From contig NZ_QUWV01000070.1 in the NCBI RefSeq assembly GCF_003403295.1, forward strand, positions 1 through 64,000: a stretch of 64,000 nucleotides of DNA, read 5' to 3'. Below the pieces are notes generated by a model, which did not search any database, was not told the DNA's origin, and was given only the letters and a program-made list of their open reading frames with translations. The position numbers were made by a program, and so were the translations under genes. This DNA comes from Komagataeibacter melaceti. Its GTDB lineage: Bacteria > Pseudomonadota > Alphaproteobacteria > Acetobacterales > Acetobacteraceae. This document shows, one piece after another, positions 14,946-24,747 of the stretch. Within the stretch, counting starts at the first letter, position 1. Every line of letters begins with the position of its first letter.

Positions 14946-15557
14946 ATGACGTTATCCCAGCCCGGATCATGGCCCATCGCCCGCGCCAAGCAGGCGCTGC
15001 GCGATGAAATGACACGGCGGCGGCAGGCTTTTGCCGCCAGCGCCACGCGCGCCATGGTGGAAGACAGCCTGCGCCGCCGCATGGTGCGGGGGCTGCGCGC
15101 CATGGTGGGGGCGGGTGACTGCATTTCCCTCGTCTGGCCCCTGCCGGGCGAGATCGACCTGCGCCCCGTGATGCAGGCCCTCCATGCCGACGGGCTGTGC
15201 GTCGCCCTGCCTGAAACCACGCCAAAGGGCCATCCCCTTACATTCCGCCTGTGGCAGCCCGAATGTGTCATCCAGACCGGGCGCTATGGCACATGCCACC
15301 CCGAAGGCCCCCCCGTGCGGCCCGATGTCGTGTGCGTGCCGCTGCTTGCGTTTGACAGGCGCGGCATGCGGTTGGGATATGGTGGGGGTTATTATGATCG
15401 TACGCTGGCCGCACTGCGTGGCGCGCGCGCCGTGGGGTTTGGCCTGTCCTTTCAGGAAGTGACATGCATCCCCACCGGCCGGTATGACGTGGCGTTGCCT
15501 GCGATCGTGACCGAACGTGAATGGATCCGGTGTCGTGGTGACGGGCGGACACGGTAA
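14946..15557 (+). CDS. fau: 5-formyltetrahydrofolate cyclo-ligase
   Basis: ATP-dependent conversion of 5-formyl-THF to 5,10-methenyl-THF in folate metabolism. The 203-residue protein has the N-terminal basic helix KQALRDEMTRRRQAF and the diagnostic GYGGGYYDRTLA segment near residue 142, preceded by PDVVCVPLLAFDRRG. It follows 6S RNA directly, a neighbourhood conserved across proteobacteria where the two are co-transcribed and the cyclo-ligase message is the tail of the 6S precursor. The metallophosphoesterase gene starts 14 bases after it. Confidence 0.94.
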   Translation: MTLSQPGSWPIARAKQALRDEMTRRRQAFAASATRAMVEDSLRRRMVRGLRAMVGAGDCISLVWPLPGEIDLRPVMQALHADGLCVALPETTPKGHPLTFRLWQPECVIQTGRYGTCHPEGPPVRPDVVCVPLLAFDRRGMRLGYGGGYYDRTLAALRGARAVGFGLSFQEVTCIPTGRYDVALPAIVTEREWIRCRGDGRTR

Positions 15558-15571
15558 AAAAGGCTGTTTTC

Positions 15572-16387
15572 TTGAGAATACTGTTTCTGGGTGACATCGT
15601 GGGCCGGGTCGGGCGCGAGGCCGTGATTTCCCGCATGCCGGCGCTGCGGCGTGAACTGGCGCTCGATTGCGTGGTGGTGAATGGCGAGAATGCAAGCCAC
15701 GGCTTCGGCCTGTCGCCCGCCATCGGGCGTGACCTGCTGGATGCGGGCGTGGACGTGATCACGCTGGGCAACCATAGCTGGGACCGCCGCGATCTGATCG
15801 GCCATATCGGCAGCGAACCACGCATCATCCGCCCCGCCAACTATCCGCCCGGAACGCCGGGGCAGGGGAGCGTGGTGGTGGAACTGGTCGATGGGCGCAA
15901 GGTGCTGGTGGCCAATGTCATGGGCCGCCAGTTCATGGATGCGATGGATGACCCGTTCCGTGCAATGACCGATATCCTCTCCCGCCACCGGCTGGGGGTG
16001 ACGGTGCACGCCGCCATCGTGGATGTGCATGCCGAGGCCACGAGCGAGAAATGGGCCATGGGCCATTATCTCGATGGCCGGGTCTCGCTGGTGATCGGAA
16101 CCCATACCCATACGCCCACGGCGGACCATCGCATCCTGTCCGGCGGCACGGCTTTCCAGACCGATGCGGGCATGTGCGGTGATTATGACAGTGTGATCGG
16201 CATGGGCAAGGACGCGGCCATTGCGCGTTTCGTGCGCAAGATGCCCGGTGACCGCCTGCAGCCAGCCGAGGGCGAGGCCAGCATCGCGGGCATGATGGTG
16301 GAAACCGATGACGCCACCGGCCTTGCCCGCCGCATGGCCCCGCTGCGGCAGGGCGGGCACCTGGCGCCGACCATGCCGGATTTCTGA
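15572..16387 (+). CDS. YmdB-family metallophosphoesterase
   Basis: A 271-residue calcineurin-like phosphoesterase of the TIGR00282 type; the Bacillus member YmdB hydrolyses 2',3'-cyclic nucleotides and influences biofilm choice. Metal ligands are visible in order: LGDIVGRVGR (Asp near 8), VVNGENASHG, LGNHSWDRRD and GTHTHTPTAD. The start is a TTG at 15572 giving MRILFLGDIVG, with the first Asp where the family expects it; no ATG fits. It probably shares a transcript with fau. It ends at a dispersed hairpin repeat, convergent with amn. Confidence 0.9.
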   Translation: MRILFLGDIVGRVGREAVISRMPALRRELALDCVVVNGENASHGFGLSPAIGRDLLDAGVDVITLGNHSWDRRDLIGHIGSEPRIIRPANYPPGTPGQGSVVVELVDGRKVLVANVMGRQFMDAMDDPFRAMTDILSRHRLGVTVHAAIVDVHAEATSEKWAMGHYLDGRVSLVIGTHTHTPTADHRILSGGTAFQTDAGMCGDYDSVIGMGKDAAIARFVRKMPGDRLQPAEGEASIAGMMVETDDATGLARRMAPLRQGGHLAPTMPDF

Positions 16388-16395
16388 GGCTATTC

Positions 16396-16446
16396 AGCGG
16401 AAAGCTTCAGGAAGCGCCACCTTTTTGAAAAAGGTGGCGCCCCGAG
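16396..16446 (-). repeat. dispersed hairpin repeat, copy C
   Basis: On the minus strand the order is GCGCCACCTTTTTCAAAAAGG-TGGCGC, then TTCCTGAAGCTTT, the same order as copy A (GCCGCC stem, GTTCCTGAAGCTT). The paired change GCC to ACC in one arm and GGC to GGT in the other keeps the stem intact, a compensatory substitution. It lies between the convergent ymdB-like and amn genes, where it would terminate both. Confidence 0.75.
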
Positions 16447-16465
16447 ACTGTTCTTTATTCCGGAT

Positions 16466-17920
16466 CTACCGGAAGGCGGGTTCGTCAAACCCGCGCAGCT
16501 TGCGTGAATGCAGCCGGTCCACGCCCTGTGCGCGCAACTGCTGCATGGTCTCGATGCCCACCACCAGATGCTGGCGCACCCGCTCGCGATAGAAGGCGTT
16601 GGCCATGCCGCGCAGCTTCAGTTCCCCATGCAGCGGCTTGTCCGATACGCACAGCAGCGTGCCGTAGGGTACGCGGAAGCGGAACCCGTTGGCCGCGATG
16701 GTGGCCGATTCCATGTCCACCGCAATGGCGCGGGATGTGTTGATGCGGGTGAACAGCGCGTTGAGCCGCAGTTCCCAGTTACGGTTGTCCGTTGTCATGA
16801 CCGTGCCGGTGCGCAGGCGGGTCTTGACCTCGGCATCATGCAGGCCGGTCACGCGGGCCGTCACGTCCTGCAGCGCGACCTGTACTTCCGCAATGGGGGG
16901 AATGGGCACCCATGGCGGCAGGTCGTCATCGAGCACATGGTCATCACGCAGGTAGCCATGGGCCAGTACGTAATCCCCCAGCTTCTGGCTGCGGCGCAGG
17001 CCCGCGCAGTGCCCGACCATGAGCCAGCAATGCGGGCGCAGCACCGCCAGGTGGTCCGTGATCGTCTTGGCGTTGGCAGGCCCCACGCCGATGTTGATGA
17101 GCGTGATGCCATCGCCATCGGGGCGGCACAGGTGGTAGGCGGGCATCTGCGGCAGGCTGTGGCCCGCATGGGCGCTGGCGTGCGGGGCCTCGCGCGTATG
17201 GATGATCTCGCCCGGCTCGACAAAGGCCGTGTATTCCGTGCCGCTATCGACCTGCGCATGCCCGTATTCACGGAATGCATCAACATAGCGCTGGTAATTG
17301 GTCAGCAGGATGAAGCGCTGGAAATGGCGTGGCGCGGTGCCGGTGTAGTGATGCAGGCGCGCCAGTGAATAATCGGTGCGTGCGGCGGTGAACAGCGCCA
17401 GTGGCCGGGGGGTATCGGGGCGGGGGATATAGTCGCAGTTGGCGATCGAATCGTCCGTGACATGCAGGTCCGGCAGCGCGAAATGCGACTGTATCCACAC
17501 AAGGTCCGCCTCCGTCAAGGAGGTGACGGCTTCCTCCATCACATAGGACAGCGGTATCGGCTGGTGCGACATCCCGACCATGACCGGGGTCTTGTAATGG
17601 TGCAGCAGGCTCGTGATCTGTTCGCGCCAGTAATCGGCAAACAGGGCGGGGCGCGTCAGTGTCGTACCGTAGAAGCCGGGTTCGAGCACCACATCAAATG
17701 GCGGGCGCGGGCCATCGGGCGGCAGCGGCGCGTTGGGGATGAAGGCCAGGTAGGGATAGGTCGCATCAGCCAGCCCCGTCGTGTCGCGCGTGCTGAAGGC
17801 ATGGCGGATACGGGTTGCGGCGCGGTCGTACAGTTCGGCAATCCGGGCCACGGCGGCGTCGGCATTGTCGAATGCACGGAAATCACGCCCCGCCTGTTGC
17901 AGTAATCTGGCTGTGTCCAT
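16466..17920 (-). CDS. amn: AMP nucleosidase
   Basis: Hydrolyses AMP to adenine and ribose 5-phosphate, regulating the adenylate pool. The 484-residue length and two-part layout match Amn: an N-terminal regulatory domain (to about 170, with FDVVLEPGFYGTTLTRP) and a C-terminal nucleoside-phosphorylase-like domain with GVGPANAKTITDHLAVLRPH, MVGHCAGLRRSQKLGDYVLA, AVDMESATIAANGFRFRVPY and LCVSDKPLHGELKL. The gene is followed by repeat copy C. Upstream, the TonB-family gene ends 26 bases before it on the same strand. Confidence 0.94.
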   Translation of the reverse strand: MDTARLLQQAGRDFRAFDNADAAVARIAELYDRAATRIRHAFSTRDTTGLADATYPYLAFIPNAPLPPDGPRPPFDVVLEPGFYGTTLTRPALFADYWREQITSLLHHYKTPVMVGMSHQPIPLSYVMEEAVTSLTEADLVWIQSHFALPDLHVTDDSIANCDYIPRPDTPRPLALFTAARTDYSLARLHHYTGTAPRHFQRFILLTNYQRYVDAFREYGHAQVDSGTEYTAFVEPGEIIHTREAPHASAHAGHSLPQMPAYHLCRPDGDGITLINIGVGPANAKTITDHLAVLRPHCWLMVGHCAGLRRSQKLGDYVLAHGYLRDDHVLDDDLPPWVPIPPIAEVQVALQDVTARVTGLHDAEVKTRLRTGTVMTTDNRNWELRLNALFTRINTSRAIAVDMESATIAANGFRFRVPYGTLLCVSDKPLHGELKLRGMANAFYRERVRQHLVVGIETMQQLRAQGVDRLHSRKLRGFDEPAFR

Positions 17921-17946
17921 GCGTCATCTCGCTGTGTCTGTCCCGC

Positions 17947-19110
17947 CTAGCGGCGGATGAGGATGTAGTTGATGGTCAGGTCAATGGGGAATGTATCACC
18001 CTGCATGTCCGGCGGCACGGGCGGGAGCTGGGCGTTGCGGAACATGCCCACCGTCGCCGCATCAAGGTAATAGGAGCCGGACTGCCCGGTCAGGCGGACC
18101 TTGGTGACATGTCCCTCGCGGTCGAGTTCCACATGCACCGAGGATGGCCCTTCCTCACCCGCGCGGGCGGCTTCCTCGGGGTAGTACATGTGGCTGCGGA
18201 TCCAGCGGTCGAGTTCATTGCCGTAATCGTCGCTCACGCCCTTGATCTGGGTGGAGGAGGAATAGGGCGCGTTGATCTTGCCATTGCTGACCACCGGCCC
18301 AAGCGACAGGTCGATCGGCCCCCCCGTGCCGCCCGCGCGTCCATGCCGGTCACGGCGCGGCAGGGGCGAGGCGGAGAAGGACCAGTTCATCGGGTGCTGG
18401 AGGGCCGCATAGGCGTTGGGTGATGACGGGCTGTGCGACTGCTGGGCCGCGTGCTGCCCGTGGCCCGAGGTCTGCATGGCGGGATTGAACTGGTCCTGCT
18501 GCTGTGACTGCGGCACCGACAGGTCGGATGGTGCCTCGCCCAGTGGCGGGGCGGAGGGGGTCTGCGCGCTCGGGCTGTTGGCCGAGGGCGATGAATCCTC
18601 GCTGTTCTGGGGCTGGTTGGGGTTCTTCTCCTGCGCGGTCGGCTCACGCTGCGTGTCCTGCTGCGGGTGGCGCGCGTTCTCGCCCCCCGCCATGTCGGGC
18701 GAGGACTGGCCCTGCAACCCGCTGGAGGTAGGCGGCGAGAACACCATTTCCACCTGCGGCTCCGACTGCATCGCCTCGGGTGAGCCATGCTGGCGGTGAT
18801 GGGCGGATTCGACCAGGATGACCGCCAGCAGGACCGCATGCACCAGCCCCGATATGGCGATGCTGCGTCCCGGGCCGGGCGTTTCCACCGTGTCGGGGCG
18901 GATCAGGCCCGACAGCATGGGGCGTAGCTTGCGGTAGCCCTCCGGCCGCGGCACGACCACGCCGGGCAGCAGACGCTCGCGCTCGGGCGGCTGGAAATGT
19001 TCGCGCGCGTCGGAAACCGGCTGGGTGCCTGTCACGCCCGTGCCATGTGGGATCAGTACGGGCTCCACGGCGTTGCGCCACCGGGAGGAGGGACTGAGTG
19101 TCGCCGTCAT
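17947..19110 (-). CDS. TonB-family protein
   Basis: Predicted to transmit proton-motive energy to an outer-membrane transporter. The 387-residue product has a cytoplasmic N-terminus of about 80 residues, one membrane helix (SIAISGLVHAVLLAVILVES, about 83-105), a long Gln/Ser/Pro-rich periplasmic spacer and a C-terminal TonB fold (DRWIRSHMYYPEEAARAGEE, then VHVELDREGHVTKVRLTGQS, and FRNAQLPPVP). The long cytoplasmic head is unusual for TonB. No ExbB/ExbD genes are adjacent. A G10 tract lies about 87 bases upstream of its ATG. Confidence 0.82.
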   Translation of the reverse strand: MTATLSPSSRWRNAVEPVLIPHGTGVTGTQPVSDAREHFQPPERERLLPGVVVPRPEGYRKLRPMLSGLIRPDTVETPGPGRSIAISGLVHAVLLAVILVESAHHRQHGSPEAMQSEPQVEMVFSPPTSSGLQGQSSPDMAGGENARHPQQDTQREPTAQEKNPNQPQNSEDSSPSANSPSAQTPSAPPLGEAPSDLSVPQSQQQDQFNPAMQTSGHGQHAAQQSHSPSSPNAYAALQHPMNWSFSASPLPRRDRHGRAGGTGGPIDLSLGPVVSNGKINAPYSSSTQIKGVSDDYGNELDRWIRSHMYYPEEAARAGEEGPSSVHVELDREGHVTKVRLTGQSGSYYLDAATVGMFRNAQLPPVPPDMQGDTFPIDLTINYILIRR

Positions 19111-19196
19111 GAAAGGCTACGGGTCTCCGCCATGCTGGTCTGTTGTGGGGGCCGCGCGTCCGCCCGCCCTGTTATATCGCCAGCATAACTGACGCA

Positions 19197-19206
19197 GGGG
19201 GGGGGG
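19197..19206. repeat. G10 homopolymer tract upstream of the TonB-family gene
   Basis: Ten consecutive G residues on the plus strand (C10 on the coding strand of the TonB-family gene), 87 bases upstream of its start codon and 34 bases after the hydrolase stop. It is the longest G run I found in the window. Such tracts can slip during replication and change promoter spacing. Confidence 0.9.
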
Positions 19207-19239
19207 CTGTCAAGGACCGGATATGTAACGGAAGGCCGT

Positions 19240-20031
19240 TCAGTAACTTTCGGTGAAGTTTTCCAGTAATTGCGCAAATCTCTGTGGATTTTCGACATGC
19301 AGCCAGTGTCCCGCCCGTTCGATCAGTTCCAGCCGGTAGCACGGAAACAGCCTGCGCATGATGGCATAATGCTCGGGCCGGATATAGGGCGAATTCTCTC
19401 CCGCCAGGAACAGCGTCGGGCCGGGATAGGTATAGCCTTCAGGCATGTAGGGCCAGCTTTCCACGTTGGACATGGACTCCACGATCTCGCGCAGCCCTAT
19501 GGTCCAGCCGGGATTTTCCCCGATACGGATGTTCTGGAGCATCAGCGCCCGGACATCGGTGTTGGGAATGTAGTGCTGGAGCAGCGTGTCCGCCCCCGCG
19601 CGGTTCAGGTAGGGGGGAAACGAGACGCGCAGCATCTGCTCACCCAGCCCGAACTGCCCATGGCCGGTGCGCGCGGGCGGGATGTCGGCCACCAGCAGGC
19701 TATGCACCATGCCCGGCCGGGTCAGCGCCAGCGTCATGGCGACCTTGCCCCCCATGGAATGGCCGACCAGCGTGGCAGGCAGGGCATTGTGGTGGCCCAG
19801 CGTTTCCAGCAGGTCGGCGGCCATGGCGTTGTAGTCCATAAGCCCGTGCGGGCTGTCGCCATGGTTGCGCAGGTCCACCGCCAGCGTGCGCCGCGTGCGG
19901 GCCAGGCGACGCTGGAAAAAGCCCAGATTGCGCGCCCGGCCGAACAGGCCGTGCAGCAGGACAACCGGCGGGCGGGCATCCGTATCCGGCCCGGTTTCCT
20001 CAGGCCCACGCTCGATGACGTTCAGTAGCAC
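19240..20031 (-). CDS. alpha/beta-hydrolase (YbfF-like esterase)
   Basis: A 263-residue serine hydrolase. Oxyanion loop LLHGLFGRARN (about 25-35), nucleophile elbow VGHSMGGKVAM with Ser92, an acid in the loop after LFLAGENSPYIRPEH and the catalytic His in ERAGHWLHVENP near the C-terminus. The NHGDSPHG segment and cap domain resemble the YbfF/epoxide-hydrolase-like acyl esterases. Substrate unknown. The gene begins 12 bases after the stop of the quinone oxidoreductase gene, so both likely form one transcript. Confidence 0.88.
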   Translation of the reverse strand: MLLNVIERGPEETGPDTDARPPVVLLHGLFGRARNLGFFQRRLARTRRTLAVDLRNHGDSPHGLMDYNAMAADLLETLGHHNALPATLVGHSMGGKVAMTLALTRPGMVHSLLVADIPPARTGHGQFGLGEQMLRVSFPPYLNRAGADTLLQHYIPNTDVRALMLQNIRIGENPGWTIGLREIVESMSNVESWPYMPEGYTYPGPTLFLAGENSPYIRPEHYAIMRRLFPCYRLELIERAGHWLHVENPQRFAQLLENFTESY

Positions 20032-20042
20032 CAGATCCGTTC

Positions 20043-21086
20043 CTATCGCCCTGTCATGCCGCTGGCCTGCTGCTGGAGGTCGAGCATGATTTTCCCCATA
20101 TGTGACCCGTTTTCCATGAGTTTATGGGCATCGGCAACCCGCGCAAAGGGGAACGTGGCGTGGATGAGCGGGCGGATGGCCCGGCGGGCCAGCAGGGGCC
20201 AGACGCGGGCTTCAAGCTGCCGGGCGATTTCCGCCTTGTACGCACTGTCACGCGGGCGCAGCGTGGTGCCGGTCACGACCAGCCTGCGGGTCATGATGCG
20301 GGCCAGATTGACGCCATCGGCCTTTGCCCCGCCCTGTAGCGCGATGATGACCAGACGCCCTTCCGGCGCGAGTGAACGCAGGTTGCCCTCCAGATACGAT
20401 GCGCCAACCATGTCCAGTATGACATTTACGCCGCCGCCATCGGTCAGTTCCTTTATGCGCTGCGGAAAATCCTCGGTGCGGTAATTGATCGCCGCACTGG
20501 CGCCAAGTGCCGTGCACAGCGCGCATTTTTCATCCGTTCCGGCGGTGGCGTACACCGTGCCGCCCAGCGCGCGCACTAGCTGGATGGCGACGGTGCCAAT
20601 GCCGCTGGTGCCGCCATGGACCAGCACGCGCTCCCCCGGTTTCAGACCCGCCGTCATGAACAGGTTGGACCAGACGGTAAAGAACGTCTCCGGCAGGGCA
20701 GCGGCATGAACCGCATCAAAACCGGCCGGCCATGGCAGGCACTGCCCGGCGGGCACGGTGCAGTACTGCGCGTATCCCCCGCCATTGACCAGCGCACACA
20801 CCCGCGCGCCCACTGCCGGGAAGTCATCCGCCGTCAGGCCCGCGCCACGGGCCACGACTTCGCCCGCCACTTCCAGCCCCATTAACGGGCTGGCCCCCGG
20901 CGGTGGCGGGTACAGCCCCTGGCGCTGCATGATGTCGGGGCGGTTGATGCCTGCCGCCATGACCCGGACCAGCACTTCCCCTGCCGCGGGCTGCGGTACC
21001 GGTACGGTGGAGATGATGAGGGAATCGGGGCCGCCGGGTGCCGTGGTGGTGACGGCCTGCATGGTGTCGGGAACGTGCTGGGTCAT
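20043..21086 (-). CDS. NAD(P)H quinone oxidoreductase, zinc-free MDR family (PIG3-like)
   Basis: A 347-residue medium-chain reductase without zinc ligands. Signatures include GGPDSLIISTVPVPQPAAGEVLVRV, split by eye into the usual N-terminal GroES-like start, NRPDIMQRQGLYPPPPGASP, the AALPETFFTVWSNLF segment and the nucleotide-binding LVHGGTSGIGTVAIQL, all as in PIG3/QorA types. The in-frame extension to 21227 lacks similarity, so the ATG at 21086 is preferred. Likely reduces quinones or enones and is co-transcribed with the downstream hydrolase gene. Confidence 0.9.
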   Translation of the reverse strand: MTQHVPDTMQAVTTTAPGGPDSLIISTVPVPQPAAGEVLVRVMAAGINRPDIMQRQGLYPPPPGASPLMGLEVAGEVVARGAGLTADDFPAVGARVCALVNGGGYAQYCTVPAGQCLPWPAGFDAVHAAALPETFFTVWSNLFMTAGLKPGERVLVHGGTSGIGTVAIQLVRALGGTVYATAGTDEKCALCTALGASAAINYRTEDFPQRIKELTDGGGVNVILDMVGASYLEGNLRSLAPEGRLVIIALQGGAKADGVNLARIMTRRLVVTGTTLRPRDSAYKAEIARQLEARVWPLLARRAIRPLIHATFPFARVADAHKLMENGSHMGKIMLDLQQQASGMTGR

Positions 21087-21235
21087 GTCTGTCCTCCTGG
21101 GGGTAGCATGCGGCATGTACGCGCCGAGGTGTAGGTGATATGGCGACCGAAACGGCGGGGCGGAGGGGAGATCAGGCAAACGTGTGCCTTTTCCGCCAGT
21201 TGCGCGCGGAGTCGCGTGCCCGCGCACCAGGCATG

Positions 21236-21269
21236 AAAAAAGCGCCGGGACCTGCTGGTCCCGGCGCTT
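21236..21269 (-). terminator. glnA intrinsic terminator
   Basis: On the minus strand AAGCGCCGGGACC and GGTCCCGGCGCTT form a 13-bp GC-rich stem around a 4-base loop, followed by a T run (A run on the plus strand at 21236-21241). It lies 34 bases after the glnA stop, a textbook intrinsic terminator. Confidence 0.92.
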
Positions 21270-21302
21270 CGCTGCGTATCCTGACCCGTAAGGGAAAGGA
21301 AA

Positions 21303-22763
21303 TCAGACGGAGTAGTACATCTCGAACTCGGCCGGATGCGGGGTGTGTTCGAACTTGTACACATCCTGCCACTTGATTTCACAGTAGCTCTCGATCTGGT
21401 CCTTGGTGAACACGCCACCGGCCAGCAGGAACTCGTGATCAGCTTCCAGCGCGGTCAGGGCTTCACGCAGGGAACCCGCAACGGTCGGGATCTGCTTCAG
21501 CTCTTCCGGCGGCAGGTCGTACAGGTCCTTGTCCATGGCGTCGCCCGGATGGATCTTGTTCTTGATGCCGTCCAGACCGGCCATGAGCATGGCGGCGAAC
21601 GCAAGGTAGGGGTTGGCCGTCGGATCGGGGAAGCGGACCTCGACGCGCTTCGCCTTCGGGCTGGTCGCGTAGGGGATGCGGCACGAAGCAGAACGGTTAC
21701 GGGCCGAGTAGGCCAGCAGCACGGGCGCTTCAAAGCCCGGGATCAGGCGCTTGTAGGAATTGGTGGACGGGTTGGTGAAGGCGTTGAGCGCCTTGGCGTG
21801 CTTGATGATGCCGCCGATGTAGTACAGCGCCTCATCCGACAGGTCGGCATAGCCGTTGCCGCCGAATGTGGGCTTGCCATCGCGCCAGATGGACTGGTGC
21901 ACATGCATGCCCGAGCCGTTGTCGCCATAGATCGGCTTCGGCATGAACGTGGCCGTCTTGCCATAGGAATGGGCGACGTTGTGCACGCAGTACTTGTAGA
22001 TCTGCATGAAGTCGGCCGCCTTCACCAGCGTCGCGAACTTCGTGCCCAGCTCATGCTGCGACTGTGCGACTTCGTGGTGATGCTTCTCGATCGGCAGGCC
22101 CATCTCGCCCATGGTGGTCAGCATTTCGGCGCGCAGGTCGCCTTCGCTGTCCACGGGAGCGACGGGGAAGTAGCCGCCCTTCACGCCGGGGCGGTGGCCC
22201 ATGTTGCCTTCGGGGTAGTCCTTGAGCGACGCGCCCGGGCCTTCAACGCTTTCCAGCTCGTAGGTGCCGAAGTTCGGGCCGGTGCCGAAGCGCACGCTGT
22301 CAAAGATGAAGAATTCGGCTTCCGGGCCGAAGAAGGCGGTGTCGCCCAGGCCGGTGGACTTCAGGTACTGCTCGGCCAGCTTGGCGGTGGCGCGCGGGTC
22401 GCGGTTGTAGAACTGCCCGGTGGAGGGCTCCACGATGTCACAGACCAGGATAAGCTGCGGCTTGGCGGAGAACGGGTCCATGACCGCCGTTGTCGGGTCA
22501 GGCAGCAGGATCATGTCGCTTTCGTTGATGGCTTTCCACCCCGCGATGGAGGAGCCGTCAAACATGAACCCTTCGCGGAAGGTGTCTTCCTCGATCGTGG
22601 TGACGTACTGGGTGGTGTGGTGCCACTTGCCACGCGGATCGGTGAAACGCAGGTCAACCATCTCGACCGCGTTTTCCTTGATGATTTCAAAAACCTTCGC
22701 GATGGCTTCAGCGGAATGCGACGGTGCCGAGACCGTGGCAGAAGCCTGTGCTTTTTTTGCCAT
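21303..22763 (-). CDS. glnA: type I glutamine synthetase
   Basis: ATP-dependent formation of glutamine from glutamate and ammonium. The 486-residue product has the standard core: [81 protein letters not shown] holds the adenylylation Tyr (about 415), so GlnE control is expected. About 17 extra residues ([17 protein letters not shown]) precede the usual start. It follows glnB on the same strand by 123 bases, the common alphaproteobacterial glnBA arrangement, and is closed by an intrinsic terminator. Confidence 0.97.
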   Translation of the reverse strand: MAKKAQASATVSAPSHSAEAIAKVFEIIKENAVEMVDLRFTDPRGKWHHTTQYVTTIEEDTFREGFMFDGSSIAGWKAINESDMILLPDPTTAVMDPFSAKPQLILVCDIVEPSTGQFYNRDPRATAKLAEQYLKSTGLGDTAFFGPEAEFFIFDSVRFGTGPNFGTYELESVEGPGASLKDYPEGNMGHRPGVKGGYFPVAPVDSEGDLRAEMLTTMGEMGLPIEKHHHEVAQSQHELGTKFATLVKAADFMQIYKYCVHNVAHSYGKTATFMPKPIYGDNGSGMHVHQSIWRDGKPTFGGNGYADLSDEALYYIGGIIKHAKALNAFTNPSTNSYKRLIPGFEAPVLLAYSARNRSASCRIPYATSPKAKRVEVRFPDPTANPYLAFAAMLMAGLDGIKNKIHPGDAMDKDLYDLPPEELKQIPTVAGSLREALTALEADHEFLLAGGVFTKDQIESYCEIKWQDVYKFEHTPHPAEFEMYYSV

Positions 22764-22886
22764 GTTAAATTTACCTGTCCTGACTACTAGTGTGCCGTTC
22801 CATGCGGCGCGGCGGTTATGGTTACGGAAACGTATGGCTGCTGTCGATAGCCTAGATACATGGCATCAATGTCCGGATGGAGCGGC

Positions 22887-23234
<348 letters not shown>

Positions 23235-23375
23235 TCAGTCTTCCGTCCTGTGGTGCGCCTGCGCGCCGTTTATCTGGCGGCGACAGGGTTGCACGGCTTT
23301 GGATTTCAGGCAATCGGATGATATGGCAAAAAAGCGCACACGCGCGCTCACACGCCCGTACGACAGGATGCCACG

Positions 23376-24581
23376 ATGAAACCGACGAACTCCATGCTTT
23401 CGGGGCTGCCTACCACCATTTTTTCCGTCATGTCCGCGCTGGCGGCGGAACATGGCGCGATCAACCTCGGTCAGGGGTTCCCGGATACCGAAGGTCCGGT
23501 TGACCTGGTGGAAGCTGCCGCCGCCGCGCTGCGCGACGGGCGCAACCAGTACCCGCCGCTTACGGGCGTGCCCGAACTGCGCCGCGCCGTGGCGCGGTCC
23601 AATGCACGGTTCTACGGCATTTCGGTCGATCCCAACCGCGAGGTCGTGGTGACATGCGGGGCGACGGAGGCCATCACGGCCTCGCTCATGGCGCTGGTCA
23701 ACCGCGGTGATGAGGTGGTGGTGTTCGAGCCCCTGTACGACACCTACCTGCCGGTGCTGGAAATGCTGGGCGCGGTGGTGCGCACCGTGCGCCTGGCCCC
23801 GCCGCACTGGGACCTGCCGCGTGCCACCCTGGCGGCAGCCTTCAGCCCGCGCACCAAGGCCGTCCTGCTCAACACGCCCATGAACCCGACGGGCAAGGTC
23901 TTCACCCGTGACGAACTTGAGTTCATTGCCGGGCTGCTGGCGCGCCATGACGCCTATGCCGTGTGTGACGAGGTTTACGAGCACCTGACCTTCGCCCCCG
24001 TGCGCCACCAGCCGCTCATGGCACTGCCGGGCATGCGTGAACGCACGATCCGCATTGGCAGCGCGGGCAAGAGCTTTTCCATGACGGGGTGGAAGGTGGG
24101 CTACGTGACCGCCCCGGCCCCGCTGGCCGACCTGGTGGCCAAGGCGCACCAGCTCCTGACCTTTACCGTCGCCCCCAACCTGCAGCGCGCGGTGGCGCTC
24201 GGGCTCGACAAGGACACCGCCTATTTCGAGCGGCTGGCCGAGGGCATGCGCTCGGCGCGGGACTGGCTGGCCGAGGGACTGGTGCGCGCCGGATTCGACG
24301 TGCTGCCGTGCGATGGCAGTTACTTCCTGATTGCCGACATCACGCCGCTGGGTTTCCGTGGGGGGGATGTCGCGTTCTGCCAGCAGATGGTGCGCGATGG
24401 GGGAGTCGCCGCGATTCCGGTCTCGGCTTTCTATGACCCGCGTGGCCAGAACATACCCGACAGCTACGTGCGCTTTGCATTTTGCAAGAAGACCGGGGTG
24501 ATCGCGTCGGCCATCCAGAGGCTGCAGACGGTGCGTGAGCGGCTTTGCGAAGGAAATGTTGCAGAAATTCGAAAAGGGTAA
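23376..24581 (+). CDS. PLP-dependent class I/II aminotransferase (YbdL/methionine aminotransferase type)
   Basis: A 401-residue fold-type I aminotransferase. It has NLGQGFPDTEGP near the N-terminus (30-41), the NQYPPLTGVPELR segment typical of YbdL/kynurenine aminotransferase relatives, GATEAITASL, NTPMNPTGKVF, the cofactor Asp in AVCDEVYEHL (Asp198) and the Schiff-base Lys in SAGKSFSMTGWKVGY (Lys232). Substrates in this group include methionine, phenylalanine and glutamine oxo-acids. It is divergent from glnB, which hints at nitrogen control but does not prove it. Confidence 0.9.
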   Translation: MKPTNSMLSGLPTTIFSVMSALAAEHGAINLGQGFPDTEGPVDLVEAAAAALRDGRNQYPPLTGVPELRRAVARSNARFYGISVDPNREVVVTCGATEAITASLMALVNRGDEVVVFEPLYDTYLPVLEMLGAVVRTVRLAPPHWDLPRATLAAAFSPRTKAVLLNTPMNPTGKVFTRDELEFIAGLLARHDAYAVCDEVYEHLTFAPVRHQPLMALPGMRERTIRIGSAGKSFSMTGWKVGYVTAPAPLADLVAKAHQLLTFTVAPNLQRAVALGLDKDTAYFERLAEGMRSARDWLAEGLVRAGFDVLPCDGSYFLIADITPLGFRGGDVAFCQQMVRDGGVAAIPVSAFYDPRGQNIPDSYVRFAFCKKTGVIASAIQRLQTVRERLCEGNVAEIRKG

Positions 24582-24624
24582 TTGACGGCTGCCCGTGGTT
24601 TCTCTAAATCACGGGCCAGTTGTG

Positions 24625-24700
24625 GCGGACGTAGCTCAGTTGGTAGAGCGCCAGGTTGTGGTCTTGGATGTCGCGGGTTCGAGCCCCGTCGTTCGCCCCA
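24625..24700 (+). tRNA. tRNA-His (GTG)
   Basis: A 76-base cloverleaf with CCA encoded. Acceptor GCGGACG pairs with CGTTCGC; the anticodon loop TTGTGGT holds GTG; the T loop is TTCGAGC. The base before position 1 (24624) is G, matching the extra G-1 required for histidyl-tRNA identity, and the discriminator is C, as expected for tRNA-His in bacteria. Confidence 0.95.
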
Positions 24701-24747
24701 CTCTAGTTTCCTAGAAATAATGAATATGTTTTACATGCCCCACCGGC

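Noticed and set aside
21336-22790. A 484-codon plus-strand frame opposite glnA
   Set aside because: It is antisense to a certain glutamine synthetase gene. Long antisense frames are expected from codon bias in GC-rich DNA.
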